This document shows, one piece after another, positions 19,289-27,354 of a stretch of 64,000 bases of DNA. The stretch comes from CAWGOF01 sp963824225 (lineage in GTDB: Bacteria; Acidobacteriota; Polarisedimenticolia; Polarisedimenticolales; Polarisedimenticolaceae), in assembly GCA_963824225.1 (NCBI GenBank), contig CAWGOF010000003.1, positions 1,550,001-1,614,000 on the forward strand, read 5' to 3'. Every line of letters begins with the position of its first letter. Within the stretch, counting starts at the first letter, position 1. Made by a program: the position numbers and the translations under genes. The notes below the pieces were generated by a model that was not told the DNA's origin, did no database searches, and saw nothing but the letters and a program-made list of their open reading frames with translations.

Positions 19289-21580
19289 CTATTTGTACAC
19301 CGCCAGGTTGTTCCCCGACGGATCGACCTTCACGCTCGACGGCTTGCCGCTGAGCGCGAAGCCGAACTCTTGCACGGGCTTGTCCTGCATCACCAGCTTG
19401 ACCTCGCGCTGCCCACCCGGGTACTCGACCAGGAACGGGATGATCATTCTCTTGAACCCATCGGGAGCTTGCGAGACCTTCCCGCTCAATGCGTAGCCGC
19501 CGCTCTGCGTCGAGACGACGTGCTCGTCGACATCGATCGTCGGGATTCCGGACTGGTTGAACCACTGGTCGAAAAACCAGCCCATGTCGTTGCGCAGGGT
19601 CTCTTTCGCGATCTCTTTCAGATCCGCGGTCGAGACGGGACCGTAGTTTGCCTTGTCCAGGAACTTGCGCAGGATGATCTGGAAGTTCTTGTCGCCAACG
19701 GTCGTTCGGAACATGTGCAGGATCAGCGGGCCGCGGCTGTAGAGCAGACACAGCCGATCGTCCCAGCCCTTCTCGCCGCCAAGATCGCTCGCCGTGCGCA
19801 GGGAGCCCACGTTCGCGCACTCGAGGGCGTTGCCGCGCCAGCGCGCCAGCATGTCCTTCAGCGTGGCGACGCGATGGACGTTCGTCTCTCCGGCGCCCAT
19901 GGCCAAGCCGGCCATGTACTCGGCGAACGATTCCGACAGCCAGGTGTCCTGGGAACCTCCCGGGGAAGCTCGGTGACCGAACCACTGGTGTGCGACCTCG
20001 TGTGCGATCAACGGGGGCGCGCCCAGCGCCAGGTACCCTTGCAGGAACCCTTGGTTCGGCTTGTAGGTCTGAGCCGGCAGCAGAGCCATGCCGGAGGGCG
20101 CGATACCGACCCAGAACGTCGGGATGCCCACGAGGTCCAGCTCCTCGAACGGGTAGGGGCCGAGCTGGTCCTGGTAGAAGCGCAGCAGCTCGGCCACGAG
20201 CCCCGGCAGCGTGTCGAGCATCTGCTTCGTCGCCGTCAGATACATGTGCGCGCGCACGCGCACGTTCCCCGCCATCTGCTCCACGGTTTTGTACTTGCCG
20301 GCGAACAGCGCCACCAGGTGCACCGGCCGCTCACTCTTCGACTCGAGACGATAGAAGTCGCCGTCCTCGGTCACGGTCGTCGTCCCCGTGGCGACCGGGT
20401 AGTACGGCTTTCGCGTCCTGGCGCTCAGCTCGAACGTGTACTGTCCCGCGTCCCAGCGGAACGGCTGTGGAAACCACGCCACGGAGAACAGCTCGAAATA
20501 CTCGGCACCGCGCTCATCGCCCAGACTCGTCAGGATCTCGCCCTCGGACTCGACGTGCAGCGTGGATTTCACTCCACGCTTCGACGGCGCCGGGAGCTGC
20601 ACCAGCAGCTCGTGGTAGCGGTGAGAGTACGCCAGCTCCTGGCCCTCTCCGTCGGTGACGCGCTTGACCGCGAGACGCTTGTTCTGCGCCGCCCAGTCCC
20701 ACGACACGGGTGCCCTGTTGTTGGTCAGGCGGAACGTGAGCACGCGCAGGCCGTCCTTGGCCGGCTCGATCGTCAGGTCGCTATCGATCGTCGCCGAGCG
20801 ATTGTCCTCGGTGCGGACCGCCGCACGCACGTGCCGCACCGCGGCCAAGGCCAGACCGTCGGCCGGCGTCGGCAGACTCTGCTCGCTCAGCTGGATCTGG
20901 AATCGATAGTCGACGCCCGGGTAGCGCTCGAACGTGACGAGCCGCTCCGCGAAATAGCGCACACGGTCGTAGCTGTAGCCGACCGTCGCGAGTGCGCCCT
21001 CGATCTCGGCGAACACGTACTGCGGGCCGCCCGGATTGAGCCGCGCTTCCGCGGCCAGATGATCGTACTCGAGGTGGGTCAGGCCGATCCGTCTCCAGAT
21101 CCTGTCGAACGTGCTCGAGCCGTCCGCGGGAAGCACGCGCGGCTCGCCGGTCAGCTGATCCTCGAACAGCGGCCGCGCGAAGAACACCACGAACCGCTCG
21201 AACGAATCGTGCACGCTCGAGTCCTGCGTGTTGAGCGTCAAGCGCGCCGCGTTGCGTGCCAGGTTGTCGACGATGATCGACCGATCGCGCGGATCGTCGG
21301 AGCGGTACGCGTACCGTCCCTGGCCCTCGAAGAACAGGCCGAGCAGCTCGTCGTGCTTCCCGCGAACCGGGAACAGCGCACCGTCCTCCAGCTCGAGCGT
21401 CAGGCGGCCGAGCTCGAGTCGCTTTCCCGCGGCGGCGAAGCCGCTCGACGCCGGAGCGAGCGCGCGGTAGCTGTCGAGCAGATCGGCTAGGCCGCTCGCC
21501 TCCGGCTCAGCGGCGGCCGCCGCCGCGACGCCCAACGCCATCGATGCAAACGCCACCCACGCGCCAACGCTACGGTTCAT
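19289..21580 (-). CDS. Secreted M1-like zinc metallopeptidase
   Basis: A 763-residue exported protein (signal peptide through about residue 25, AAAAAEPEAS). The gluzincin site is complete: HEVAHQWFGH at 527-536 gives His527, Glu528 and His531, and Glu550 in WLSESFAEY lies 19 residues after His531. Tyr in YSRGPLILHMF is in the usual transition-state position. No GAMEN motif is visible, so an endopeptidase or divergent aminopeptidase is possible. The ATG at 21580 is preferred over 21625 because GGGAGGGG precedes it. It is transcribed ahead of its inactive-looking copy. Confidence 0.83.
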   Translation of the reverse strand: MNRSVGAWVAFASMALGVAAAAAAEPEASGLADLLDSYRALAPASSGFAAAGKRLELGRLTLELEDGALFPVRGKHDELLGLFFEGQGRYAYRSDDPRDRSIIVDNLARNAARLTLNTQDSSVHDSFERFVVFFARPLFEDQLTGEPRVLPADGSSTFDRIWRRIGLTHLEYDHLAAEARLNPGGPQYVFAEIEGALATVGYSYDRVRYFAERLVTFERYPGVDYRFQIQLSEQSLPTPADGLALAAVRHVRAAVRTEDNRSATIDSDLTIEPAKDGLRVLTFRLTNNRAPVSWDWAAQNKRLAVKRVTDGEGQELAYSHRYHELLVQLPAPSKRGVKSTLHVESEGEILTSLGDERGAEYFELFSVAWFPQPFRWDAGQYTFELSARTRKPYYPVATGTTTVTEDGDFYRLESKSERPVHLVALFAGKYKTVEQMAGNVRVRAHMYLTATKQMLDTLPGLVAELLRFYQDQLGPYPFEELDLVGIPTFWVGIAPSGMALLPAQTYKPNQGFLQGYLALGAPPLIAHEVAHQWFGHRASPGGSQDTWLSESFAEYMAGLAMGAGETNVHRVATLKDMLARWRGNALECANVGSLRTASDLGGEKGWDDRLCLLYSRGPLILHMFRTTVGDKNFQIILRKFLDKANYGPVSTADLKEIAKETLRNDMGWFFDQWFNQSGIPTIDVDEHVVSTQSGGYALSGKVSQAPDGFKRMIIPFLVEYPGGQREVKLVMQDKPVQEFGFALSGKPSSVKVDPSGNNLAVYK

Positions 21581-21670
21581 CTCGCGCCCCTCCCTCGGCC
21601 CTGTCACGCTGCTCGCATCGTACACCGTGGGTCCAGGAGCTTAGGGCGCATTCCACACTAGAATGCTCCG

Positions 21671-22666
21671 ATGCCACGCCGGGTCCGGATCCTGCACACG
21701 GGCGGCACGCTCGGCATGCGGCCCCGCGAGCCGGACCAGGCGCTCGCGCCCGACGAGTTCGGCTCGACCGTGCTCGAGCACGTGCCCGAGCTGTCGGAGC
21801 TGGCCGAGATCGACGCGCGCGTCTTGTGCAACGTCGATTCGAGCGACATGTCGCCCGCGCTGTGGATGCAGCTCGCGCGCGAGGTCGAGCGCTCGCTCGG
21901 CTCGTGCGACGGTGTCGTGATAACCCACGGTACGGACGCGATGGCCTACACCGCGTCGGCCCTGTCGTTCGTCCTACGCGACCTGCCGCGGCCTGTGATC
22001 CTGACCGGCTCGACGCGACCGCTCGCCGACATACGCTCGGACGGTCGCGCGAACCTCGTCGGGGCGGTCGACCTCGCCCTGCGCGACATCCCGGAGGTCG
22101 CGATCTACTTCGACGGACTGCTGCTCCGCGGAAACCGCGCGCACAAGTCGACGACGTTCGCGTTCGGCGCGTTCACCTCGCCGAACTGTCCGCCGCTGGC
22201 CGAGCTCGGTGCCGAGCTGAAGCCGGGCCTCGCGCCGTTGCGTCCCACGGGTCCGCTGCGCCTCGAGGGCGGCTTCGACACGCGCGTCGCCGCGCTGTGG
22301 CTCGTACCGGGCCAGTCGGCGGGGATCGTGCGCGCCGCGCTCGCGTCGGACGTGCGCGCCGTGCTGATCGTCGCTCTGGGGGTGGGGAACTTACCCGTCG
22401 TCGAGCGCGAGATCGCCGACTCCGTGCGCGCGCTGCACGAGTCGGGCCGCGTCGTCGCCTGTGCTTCGCAGTCCGAGAACGGCCGCGTCGATCTCGACCG
22501 GTATGCCGGAGGACGCCTGGCGCGCGAGCTCGGCGCCGTGGGAATCGGCGACATGACGGTCGAGGCCGCGGCGGTCAAGCTGATGTACCTCCTCGGCACG
22601 CTGAACGACCCGGCCGCCGTGCGTGCGGCCCTCGCCGTCCCGATCGCCGGGGAGATCGCGGAGTAG
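21671..22666 (+). CDS. L-asparaginase
   Basis: A 331-residue asparaginase of the bacterial type I/II fold. The first catalytic Thr lies in ILHTGGTLGM (Thr13 region), and the second motif reads VITHGTDAMAYTASALSF, with Thr and Asp of the Thr-Lys-Asp triad. It hydrolyses L-asparagine to aspartate and ammonia. No signal peptide is seen, so it is likely cytoplasmic. It diverges from the metallopeptidase pair with a 90-base gap that should hold both promoters. Confidence 0.88.
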   Translation: MPRRVRILHTGGTLGMRPREPDQALAPDEFGSTVLEHVPELSELAEIDARVLCNVDSSDMSPALWMQLAREVERSLGSCDGVVITHGTDAMAYTASALSFVLRDLPRPVILTGSTRPLADIRSDGRANLVGAVDLALRDIPEVAIYFDGLLLRGNRAHKSTTFAFGAFTSPNCPPLAELGAELKPGLAPLRPTGPLRLEGGFDTRVAALWLVPGQSAGIVRAALASDVRAVLIVALGVGNLPVVEREIADSVRALHESGRVVACASQSENGRVDLDRYAGGRLARELGAVGIGDMTVEAAAVKLMYLLGTLNDPAAVRAALAVPIAGEIAE

Positions 22667-22668
22667 CC

Positions 22669-23016
22669 TCAGCCCGCGAGCCAGCGTTGGACACGGAAGT
22701 GGAACGCCGACCGGCCGAGCCCCTCGACCTCGCAGAACAGATCGCGAAACGCCTCGCCGTGCACGAGGTAGCACGTGTCGCCGAGGAACACCGAGACCAC
22801 GACGCCCCTCGGCTCTTCGGGATCGATGCGCTGGATCTCGAGCCAGCGGGCGAGCTCGGGCCACACCCGCTCGGCGATCTCGCTCCACGGCGCACCGTCG
22901 CCGAGCGGGACCTCGTAGAACCGACCGGCGTCGGCCGTCTCCCGGTACCGGTGGTAGGTCGCGCCGGCGATCGTCTCGAACGCCCGGGCGGCGATCTGCG
23001 TGCGCACGTCGATCAT
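22669..23016 (-). CDS. Hypothetical small protein
   Basis: 115 residues from the ATG at 23016. Mixed alpha/beta character with segments such as WSEIAERVWPELARWLEIQ and GVVVSVFLGDTCYLVHGEAF. No membrane segment, no recognised motif. The frame is open to 23211, but the upstream part crosses a strong promoter-like sequence and is unlikely to be coding. Its stop overlaps no gene but lies three bases from the asparaginase stop. Confidence 0.6.
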   Translation of the reverse strand: MIDVRTQIAARAFETIAGATYHRYRETADAGRFYEVPLGDGAPWSEIAERVWPELARWLEIQRIDPEEPRGVVVSVFLGDTCYLVHGEAFRDLFCEVEGLGRSAFHFRVQRWLAG

Positions 23017-23095
23017 TTCCACTCGATTTCCACAGCCCGAATCCGGCCTCAGGTCCGTACCTGAGGGAGGGTTCCCGACCCGTAACTCCCCTATC

Positions 23096-23122
23096 TTGAC
23101 AGGACTTCTGCCCTCGTATACA
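23096..23122 (+). promoter_or_regulatory. Sigma-70-like promoter for the RRM gene
   Basis: TTGACA at 23096-23101 is followed after 15 bases by TATACA at 23117-23122. Both hexamers are near consensus and stand out in this GC-rich sequence. A start near 23129 would give a leader of about 155 bases before the RNA-binding protein gene. The 15-base spacer is slightly short. Confidence 0.6.
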
Positions 23123-23250
23123 TCTTGCCGCGAAGGTCCTGTGCCCATTCTCTCGTATGGAAACGGAGCTTGGACTGCCGAGGCCAGATTCGGCGTAGGC
23201 ACGTGTGTCACTCGTAGGTTCGGGTGCGCGGTCGGGACCGGTCACGTCTT

Positions 23251-23267
23251 GCTCCCGGTAAGGGAGC
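23251..23267 (+). promoter_or_regulatory. Leader hairpin just before the ribosome binding site
   Basis: GCTCCC and GGGAGC are perfect complements separated by five bases (GGTAA). The stem ends four bases before the AAGGAG ribosome binding site at 23271-23276. Its place at the end of a long leader suggests translational control, perhaps temperature-linked as in RNA chaperone genes; that role is inference. Confidence 0.45.
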
Positions 23268-23285
23268 CGTAAGGAGCTCGGAGAG

Positions 23286-23612
23286 ATGGGTAGCAGGCTG
23301 TACGTCGGCAACTTGCCGTTCAGCGCAGACGAGGAGCAGGTTCGCGAGCTCTTCTCCCGGAACAATCGCACCGTGATGGAGGTCAAGCTCATCACCGATC
23401 GCGACACCGGGCGGCCGCGGGGCTTCGGGTTCATCGAGATGGCGAGCCAGGAAGACGCGGAGGGCGCGATCCGGGAGCTGAACGGATTCAACATGGGTGG
23501 CCGACCGCTGACCGTCAACGAGGCCCGCGAGCGCAGCGAGGGCGGCGGGGGTGGCGGCGACCGGCGCGGTGGCGGCGGTGGCGGCGGTGGCGGACGGTTC
23601 CGTCGGTTCTAA
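23286..23612 (+). CDS. RRM-domain RNA-binding protein with glycine-rich tail
   Basis: A 108-residue single-RRM protein. RNP2 reads LYVGNLPF (5-12) and RNP1 reads RGFGFIEM (44-51), with the aromatic RNA-stacking residues in place. The tail (about 83-108) is Gly/Arg-rich, like cyanobacterial Rbp and eukaryotic glycine-rich RNA-binding proteins that act as RNA chaperones. AAGGAG lies nine bases before the ATG. It has its own promoter and an intrinsic terminator, so it is monocistronic. Confidence 0.92.
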   Translation: MGSRLYVGNLPFSADEEQVRELFSRNNRTVMEVKLITDRDTGRPRGFGFIEMASQEDAEGAIRELNGFNMGGRPLTVNEARERSEGGGGGGDRRGGGGGGGGGRFRRF

Positions 23613-23637
23613 TCGACGGGTCGATACAAAAGCTCGA

Positions 23638-23666
23638 GGGCGCCTCGCAGGAGGCGCCCTTTTTTA
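23638..23666 (+). terminator. Intrinsic terminator after the RRM gene
   Basis: GGGCGCCTC pairs perfectly with GAGGCGCCC across a GCAG loop (23638-23659) and runs into six or more T residues. It lies 25 bases after the RRM stop. The minus-strand SEC-C gene ends just beyond, and the reverse direction lacks a good T tract. Confidence 0.9.
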
Positions 23667-23668
23667 TT

Positions 23669-23935
23669 TCACGGTCGCACGAACATCCGCTTGTACCACG
23701 GCACGCCCTGCTCCTTGAGCCGCTGGCGCATCTCCTTCAGGCGCTCGCGATCCTTGTCCCGCGCCAGCCGCTCGAGAAACGGCGTGCCCTCGGACTCGTG
23801 GCACTCCTTGTACTTCTTGCGGCTGCCGCACGGGCAGGACTCGTTGCGCCCGACCTTGGCCACGTGTCGCGGGCTGATGTCGGTGAAGCCCGGCCAGACC
23901 ACCTTGGAGTGCTGACGGAACCCCTTGCCGCTCAT
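23669..23935 (-). CDS. SEC-C motif small protein
   Basis: An 88-residue protein whose centre reads GRNESCPCGSRKKYKECHE, the zinc-binding SEC-C motif (Cys-x-Cys and Cys-His) found at the end of SecA and in many small stand-alone proteins. A charged helix-rich C-terminus follows. Likely a zinc-binding adaptor for nucleic acid or protein contacts. GGAGGGGGG precedes the ATG at 23935. It is the last gene of the minus-strand run that includes the two selenoprotein candidates. Confidence 0.8.
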   Translation of the reverse strand: MSGKGFRQHSKVVWPGFTDISPRHVAKVGRNESCPCGSRKKYKECHESEGTPFLERLARDKDRERLKEMRQRLKEQGVPWYKRMFVRP

Positions 23936-23982
23936 TCGTTCCCCCCTCCCGTGCGCCAGTGGGAAGAATACCTCCAGGACCC

Positions 23983-25305
23983 TCAGCCGGCGAGACGAGA
24001 CTCGATCTGCGCCACGAGGCTTTTCGGACGCTGTGCCGGCGGAAGCGTGGCGGCGAACGCGCGCGCGTCCTCGAGGGCGCGCTTCGAGGCGAGAGCGTCG
24101 CCCTTGTCCTTCAGGATGTCCGCGCGCGTCAGGTAGATCCGCAGCTTGCGCGGCCCGTAGGCCCGGGCCAGGGCCCGGTCCGACGCACCGAGCGCGTCGT
24201 CGAGCCTTCCTGCGGCTCGGTACAGGACCGCCAGGCGCGCCGGGGGATTGTAGTCCTGGGGCAGGTCGCGCTCGGACGCCTCGAGCGCCGGGATCGCGCG
24301 CGCGGGATCGCCGAGCTCGAGCGCCGCGGCGACGCGATGCGAGTCGAACGCGGCTCGGGCCTCGACGTCCTTGGCCCGGGCCGCTTGCTCCTCGATGAAC
24401 GAGAGCCAGCGCTCGGCGAGCGCCTTCGACCCGGCCTCGTCCCCCGTGTCCTTGCGGTAGCCGACGAGCTCGCCGTAGAGCGACGAGCGGTCGTCGGCGA
24501 GGACGCTGTCGATCGTCAGCGCCTCCTCGACGAGCGGCACCAGCGTCCCGAGCGCGGGCTCGATCCATGCGGCCTCTTTCGGCGCGCCGGTCGCGCAGCC
24601 GAGTCCGCTGGCGACGATCGACGCGAACGTCGGTCCGCGCTCGATCGCCGGCGCTTCGGCGGCGGCGAGCGTCGCGCAGCGCTCGGCTCCGTCGTCCGTG
24701 TGGCTCAGGGCGCCGACGAGCGATTCGACGATCCGCGCTCGACGGGCGGCGGTCGGCTCCGCCGACGCGAGCGCTCGACCGTAGAGCGCGGCGGCCTCGG
24801 TCCAGTTGCCGTCGGCGGCCAGCCGATCGGCGCGAACGAGCTCGTCGGTCTCGGCCGGACGCTCGATCGCCGCAACCGCGCGCTCGCCGTCGTCGAGCAA
24901 CCCCGCGACCTGCGACACGGTCAGGCTGCCGAACCAGCGCATCGCGATCGTCTCGGTCGCCGAGTCGATCACAAGGAACGTCGGGTAGCCCAGGATGTTG
25001 CTACGCTCGACGAACGGCGCGTTCTTCGCTTCCTCCGTGTTGATCGACAGCCAGACGAACCGCCCGGCGTGCTTCGCGAGCGCGGGGTCGGTCCAGACCG
25101 TCGCGCGCACGAAGCGGCAGGTGTGTCACCACGGGGCCCAGGCTTCGACGAACAGCGGCACGTCGCGCTGTCGCGCCTCGGCCAGGGCCCGGGACCAATC
25201 GTCCTCGATGAAGGAGAGGGCCTGGGTCGCGACGGTCGCGACCGGAGCGCTCGGCCCGCAGCCGAGGAGCGCGAGCGCGAGAACGAAGATGGCTCCGTGC
25301 TTCAT
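23983..25305 (-). CDS. Thioredoxin-fold/TPR lipoprotein with UGA at the active site (putative selenoprotein)
   Basis: Reading through one in-frame TGA at 25126-25128 gives a 440-residue protein. It begins MKHGAIFVLALALLGCG, a lipoprotein signal with Cys16 as the acylation site. The thioredoxin-like domain follows with EAWAPW, the TGA codon (residue 60), then HTC. The motif is therefore UxxC, replacing the CxxC of thioredoxin-fold proteins, and conserved residues continue afterwards (LGYPTFLVID with cis-Pro). TPR-like helices fill about 170-440. Alternative calls are a genuine nonsense mutation or a downstream GTG start at 25110, which would lack the signal and active site. Selenocysteine is the most economical reading. 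Confidence 0.72.
25124..25132 (-). other. In-frame UGA (Sec60) in the thioredoxin-like gene
   Basis: TGA at 25126-25128 follows Trp-Ala-Pro-Trp and precedes His-Thr-Cys, replacing the first Cys of a CxxC thioredoxin-type motif. The domain continues in the same frame. Confidence 0.72.
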
Positions 25306-25337
25306 CGGAGCCAGCGTACGCGCGCCGCGCGCGCCGG

Positions 25338-25934
25338 TCAATCCGGCGCGTACCCGTGCTCGGCCATGCGCTTGCCGGCGACCGCGTACGCCGCGGCGGG
25401 CATGTCCTGGACGCCCGTGGCGTCGACCCAGCGGTTGTAGAAATTGAACAACGCGCAGACGGTGATCGCGTCGTACACCGCCTCCTGGGACCAGCCGGCG
25501 GCGAGCAGCGCGTCCACGTCCTCGACGCGGATCGTGCCCGATGCGCGGTTGACCAGGTCGAGAAACCGGAACAGCGCCTTCTCCGCATCGCCGATCGGCG
25601 CCGTGCGATAGTCGTCGAGCACCGCGCGCACCAGATCCGTCGAGCCGAGCAGCTCCGCCGCGACCGCGGCGTGGCTTCCGATTCAGAACGGGCACGCGTT
25701 GCGCCGCGACGTGAACGCCGCGATCAGCTCGCGCATCCCCGGAGCGAGGGGCGACGGACCGCGCAGCACCGCGTGCGTGAAGCGCGACAGATGGTCGGTC
25801 CGATCGGGCTTGTAGCTCAGCAGGTAGAGGATCTGCGGCACGGGCAACCCGTCCGCGCGCAGCGCGCGGATCGCCGGCCCGCGGAGCCCTGCGGGCTCGG
25901 CGCTCTCGACCTCGGACAGGAACATCGGCTTCAT
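25338..25934 (-). CDS. AhpD-like peroxidase-related protein with CxxU (putative selenoprotein)
   Basis: Reading through TGA at 25683-25685 yields 198 residues. The N-terminal part (from MKPMFLSEVES) leads to RRNACPF, then the TGA as residue 84, then IGSHAAVA. This is the AhpD/carboxymuconolactone decarboxylase-like redox helix, normally CPFCxGSH with a CxxC pair and nearby His, here CxxU. The remainder (AVLDDYRTAPIGDAEKALF onward) is normal for the family. A hairpin suited to SECIS function starts 11 bases after the TGA. GGAAGGAG precedes the ATG, and the start overlaps the upstream permease stop by four bases. Sec-containing AhpD-like proteins are an established bacterial selenoprotein group. 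Confidence 0.8.
25656..25671 (-). promoter_or_regulatory. SECIS-like hairpin in the AhpD-like gene
   Basis: On the mRNA strand CGCCGC-GGUC-GCGGCG folds as six perfect GC pairs with a four-base GGUC loop. The loop begins 17 bases after the UGA. In E. coli fdhF the SelB-binding loop (containing GGUCU) sits about 18 bases after its UGA, so both spacing and loop bases agree. Confidence 0.65.
25680..25690 (-). other. In-frame UGA (Sec84) in the AhpD-like gene
   Basis: TGA at 25683-25685 follows Cys-Pro-Phe and precedes Ile-Gly-Ser-His, exactly where family members have the second redox Cys. Downstream family residues remain in frame for 114 codons. Confidence 0.78.
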
Positions 25935-27274
25935 CGGGTCTCCTTCCCTCGCAGCACGAGGCCGTAGAACACGGCGGCGCCGGCGAGGATCGCCGTTCCG
26001 ATCCACGACTGAGCAGGGTACGCGAGGAAGCTGTTGGCCACGACGCCGATCCCGACGACGACGAACACGAGCGTCGTCACCGGGTGGCCCGGGGCGCGGA
26101 ACACGCCGGCCCCCCCGGTACCCTGGCGTCGCAGGCGAAACAGCGCGCCCACGGTCAGGGTCATGAACAGCCAGTCGGCGAACACGACGTAGGACAGGAG
26201 CTGGTCGTACGTGTTCGTCAGGAGGAGCGCGACCGAGACCCCGGCCTGGAGCCATAGGGCGGCGACGGGCGTGCGGAACCGCGGGTGGATCCGGGCCACG
26301 CAGCGCACGAGCAGCCCGTCCGCGGCCATCGCCCAGTACAGGCGCGATCCGGTGAGCAGGATCACGGAGAGGAAGCCCAGGCTCGACACGACGATCAGGC
26401 TGGCGACGAACCGCGCGCCGCCCTCGCCGGCGACCGTCCGGGCGACGTCGGCCGCGAGAGCCGAGGACGCGGCGACGCCGTGCGCCCCGAGGACGTGGAG
26501 GTACGCGACGTTCAACGCCAGGTACAGGACGACGACGGCGACGACGCCGAGGATCGTGGCCCGGGCCAGGTTGCGTCGCGGCTCCTCGATCTCTCCCGCG
26601 ATCGATGCGCAGTTCTGCCAGCCGCCGTAGGCGAACACGATCGGGACGAGCGCGGTGAGGAGCGCCTGGACGAGGCCGATGTCCGGACCATCGGGCTCGG
26701 GAGGCATCGTCCCCGCGCTCGGGCGGAAGCTCAGCGCCAGCACGACGAGCAGGACGATGCCGATCAGCTTGGCCGCCATCACCGCGTTGTTCATCCATTT
26801 GCCGGCGCGGACGCCCAGCGTGTGGATCCCGGTGAGCCCGACGATCGCCGCGCCTGCGAGCAGGCGCACGCCGATCGGGCCGATCGCGTCGAACGGGCCG
26901 ACCGGAACGACCGCGCGCTCGAAATACTGCGCGAACAGGATCGACACCGCGGCGATCGCTCCGCCGTTGATGATGAACAGGAGCGCGGTGCCGTAGAGGA
27001 ACCCGGCGATCGGGTGGTACGCGCGGACGAGCCACGCGTACTGCCCGCCGACGGTCGGCATGCGCGACCCGAGCTCGGCATACGCGAAGCCGCCGAGGAG
27101 CGCGAGCGCGCCGCCGAGCGTCCAGGCCAGGAGGATCAGGCGCGAGTCGGGCAGGATCCGCGCAACGTTCGACGGGTTGGCGAAGATCCCGACCCCGATG
27201 ATCGCGCCGGCCACGACCACCGCCGCGTCGACGAGCCCGAGCTCGCGGCGAAACCCTGGTTCGTTCGATTCCAC
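25931..27274 (-). CDS. APC-superfamily amino acid permease
   Basis: A 447-residue transporter with about twelve helices. The first helix has the substrate-binding glycine motif VVAGAIIGVGIFANPSNVA, and YGGWQNCASIAGEIEEP marks the helix 6 region of the APC family. Closest in look to LAT/serine-threonine exchangers, but substrate is unknown. It is first in a tight minus-strand run: its stop overlaps the AhpD-like selenoprotein start (ATGA), implying cotranscription. Confidence 0.85.
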   Translation of the reverse strand: MESNEPGFRRELGLVDAAVVVAGAIIGVGIFANPSNVARILPDSRLILLAWTLGGALALLGGFAYAELGSRMPTVGGQYAWLVRAYHPIAGFLYGTALLFIINGGAIAAVSILFAQYFERAVVPVGPFDAIGPIGVRLLAGAAIVGLTGIHTLGVRAGKWMNNAVMAAKLIGIVLLVVLALSFRPSAGTMPPEPDGPDIGLVQALLTALVPIVFAYGGWQNCASIAGEIEEPRRNLARATILGVVAVVVLYLALNVAYLHVLGAHGVAASSALAADVARTVAGEGGARFVASLIVVSSLGFLSVILLTGSRLYWAMAADGLLVRCVARIHPRFRTPVAALWLQAGVSVALLLTNTYDQLLSYVVFADWLFMTLTVGALFRLRRQGTGGAGVFRAPGHPVTTLVFVVVGIGVVANSFLAYPAQSWIGTAILAGAAVFYGLVLRGKETR

Positions 27275-27354
27275 GGGCCGCGAGTGTAACCGGCTCCCGG
27301 TCGACCCTGGTAAGCTCTCGACCCATGGGCTGCGCGAGCTTCGAGGGGGGCAGG

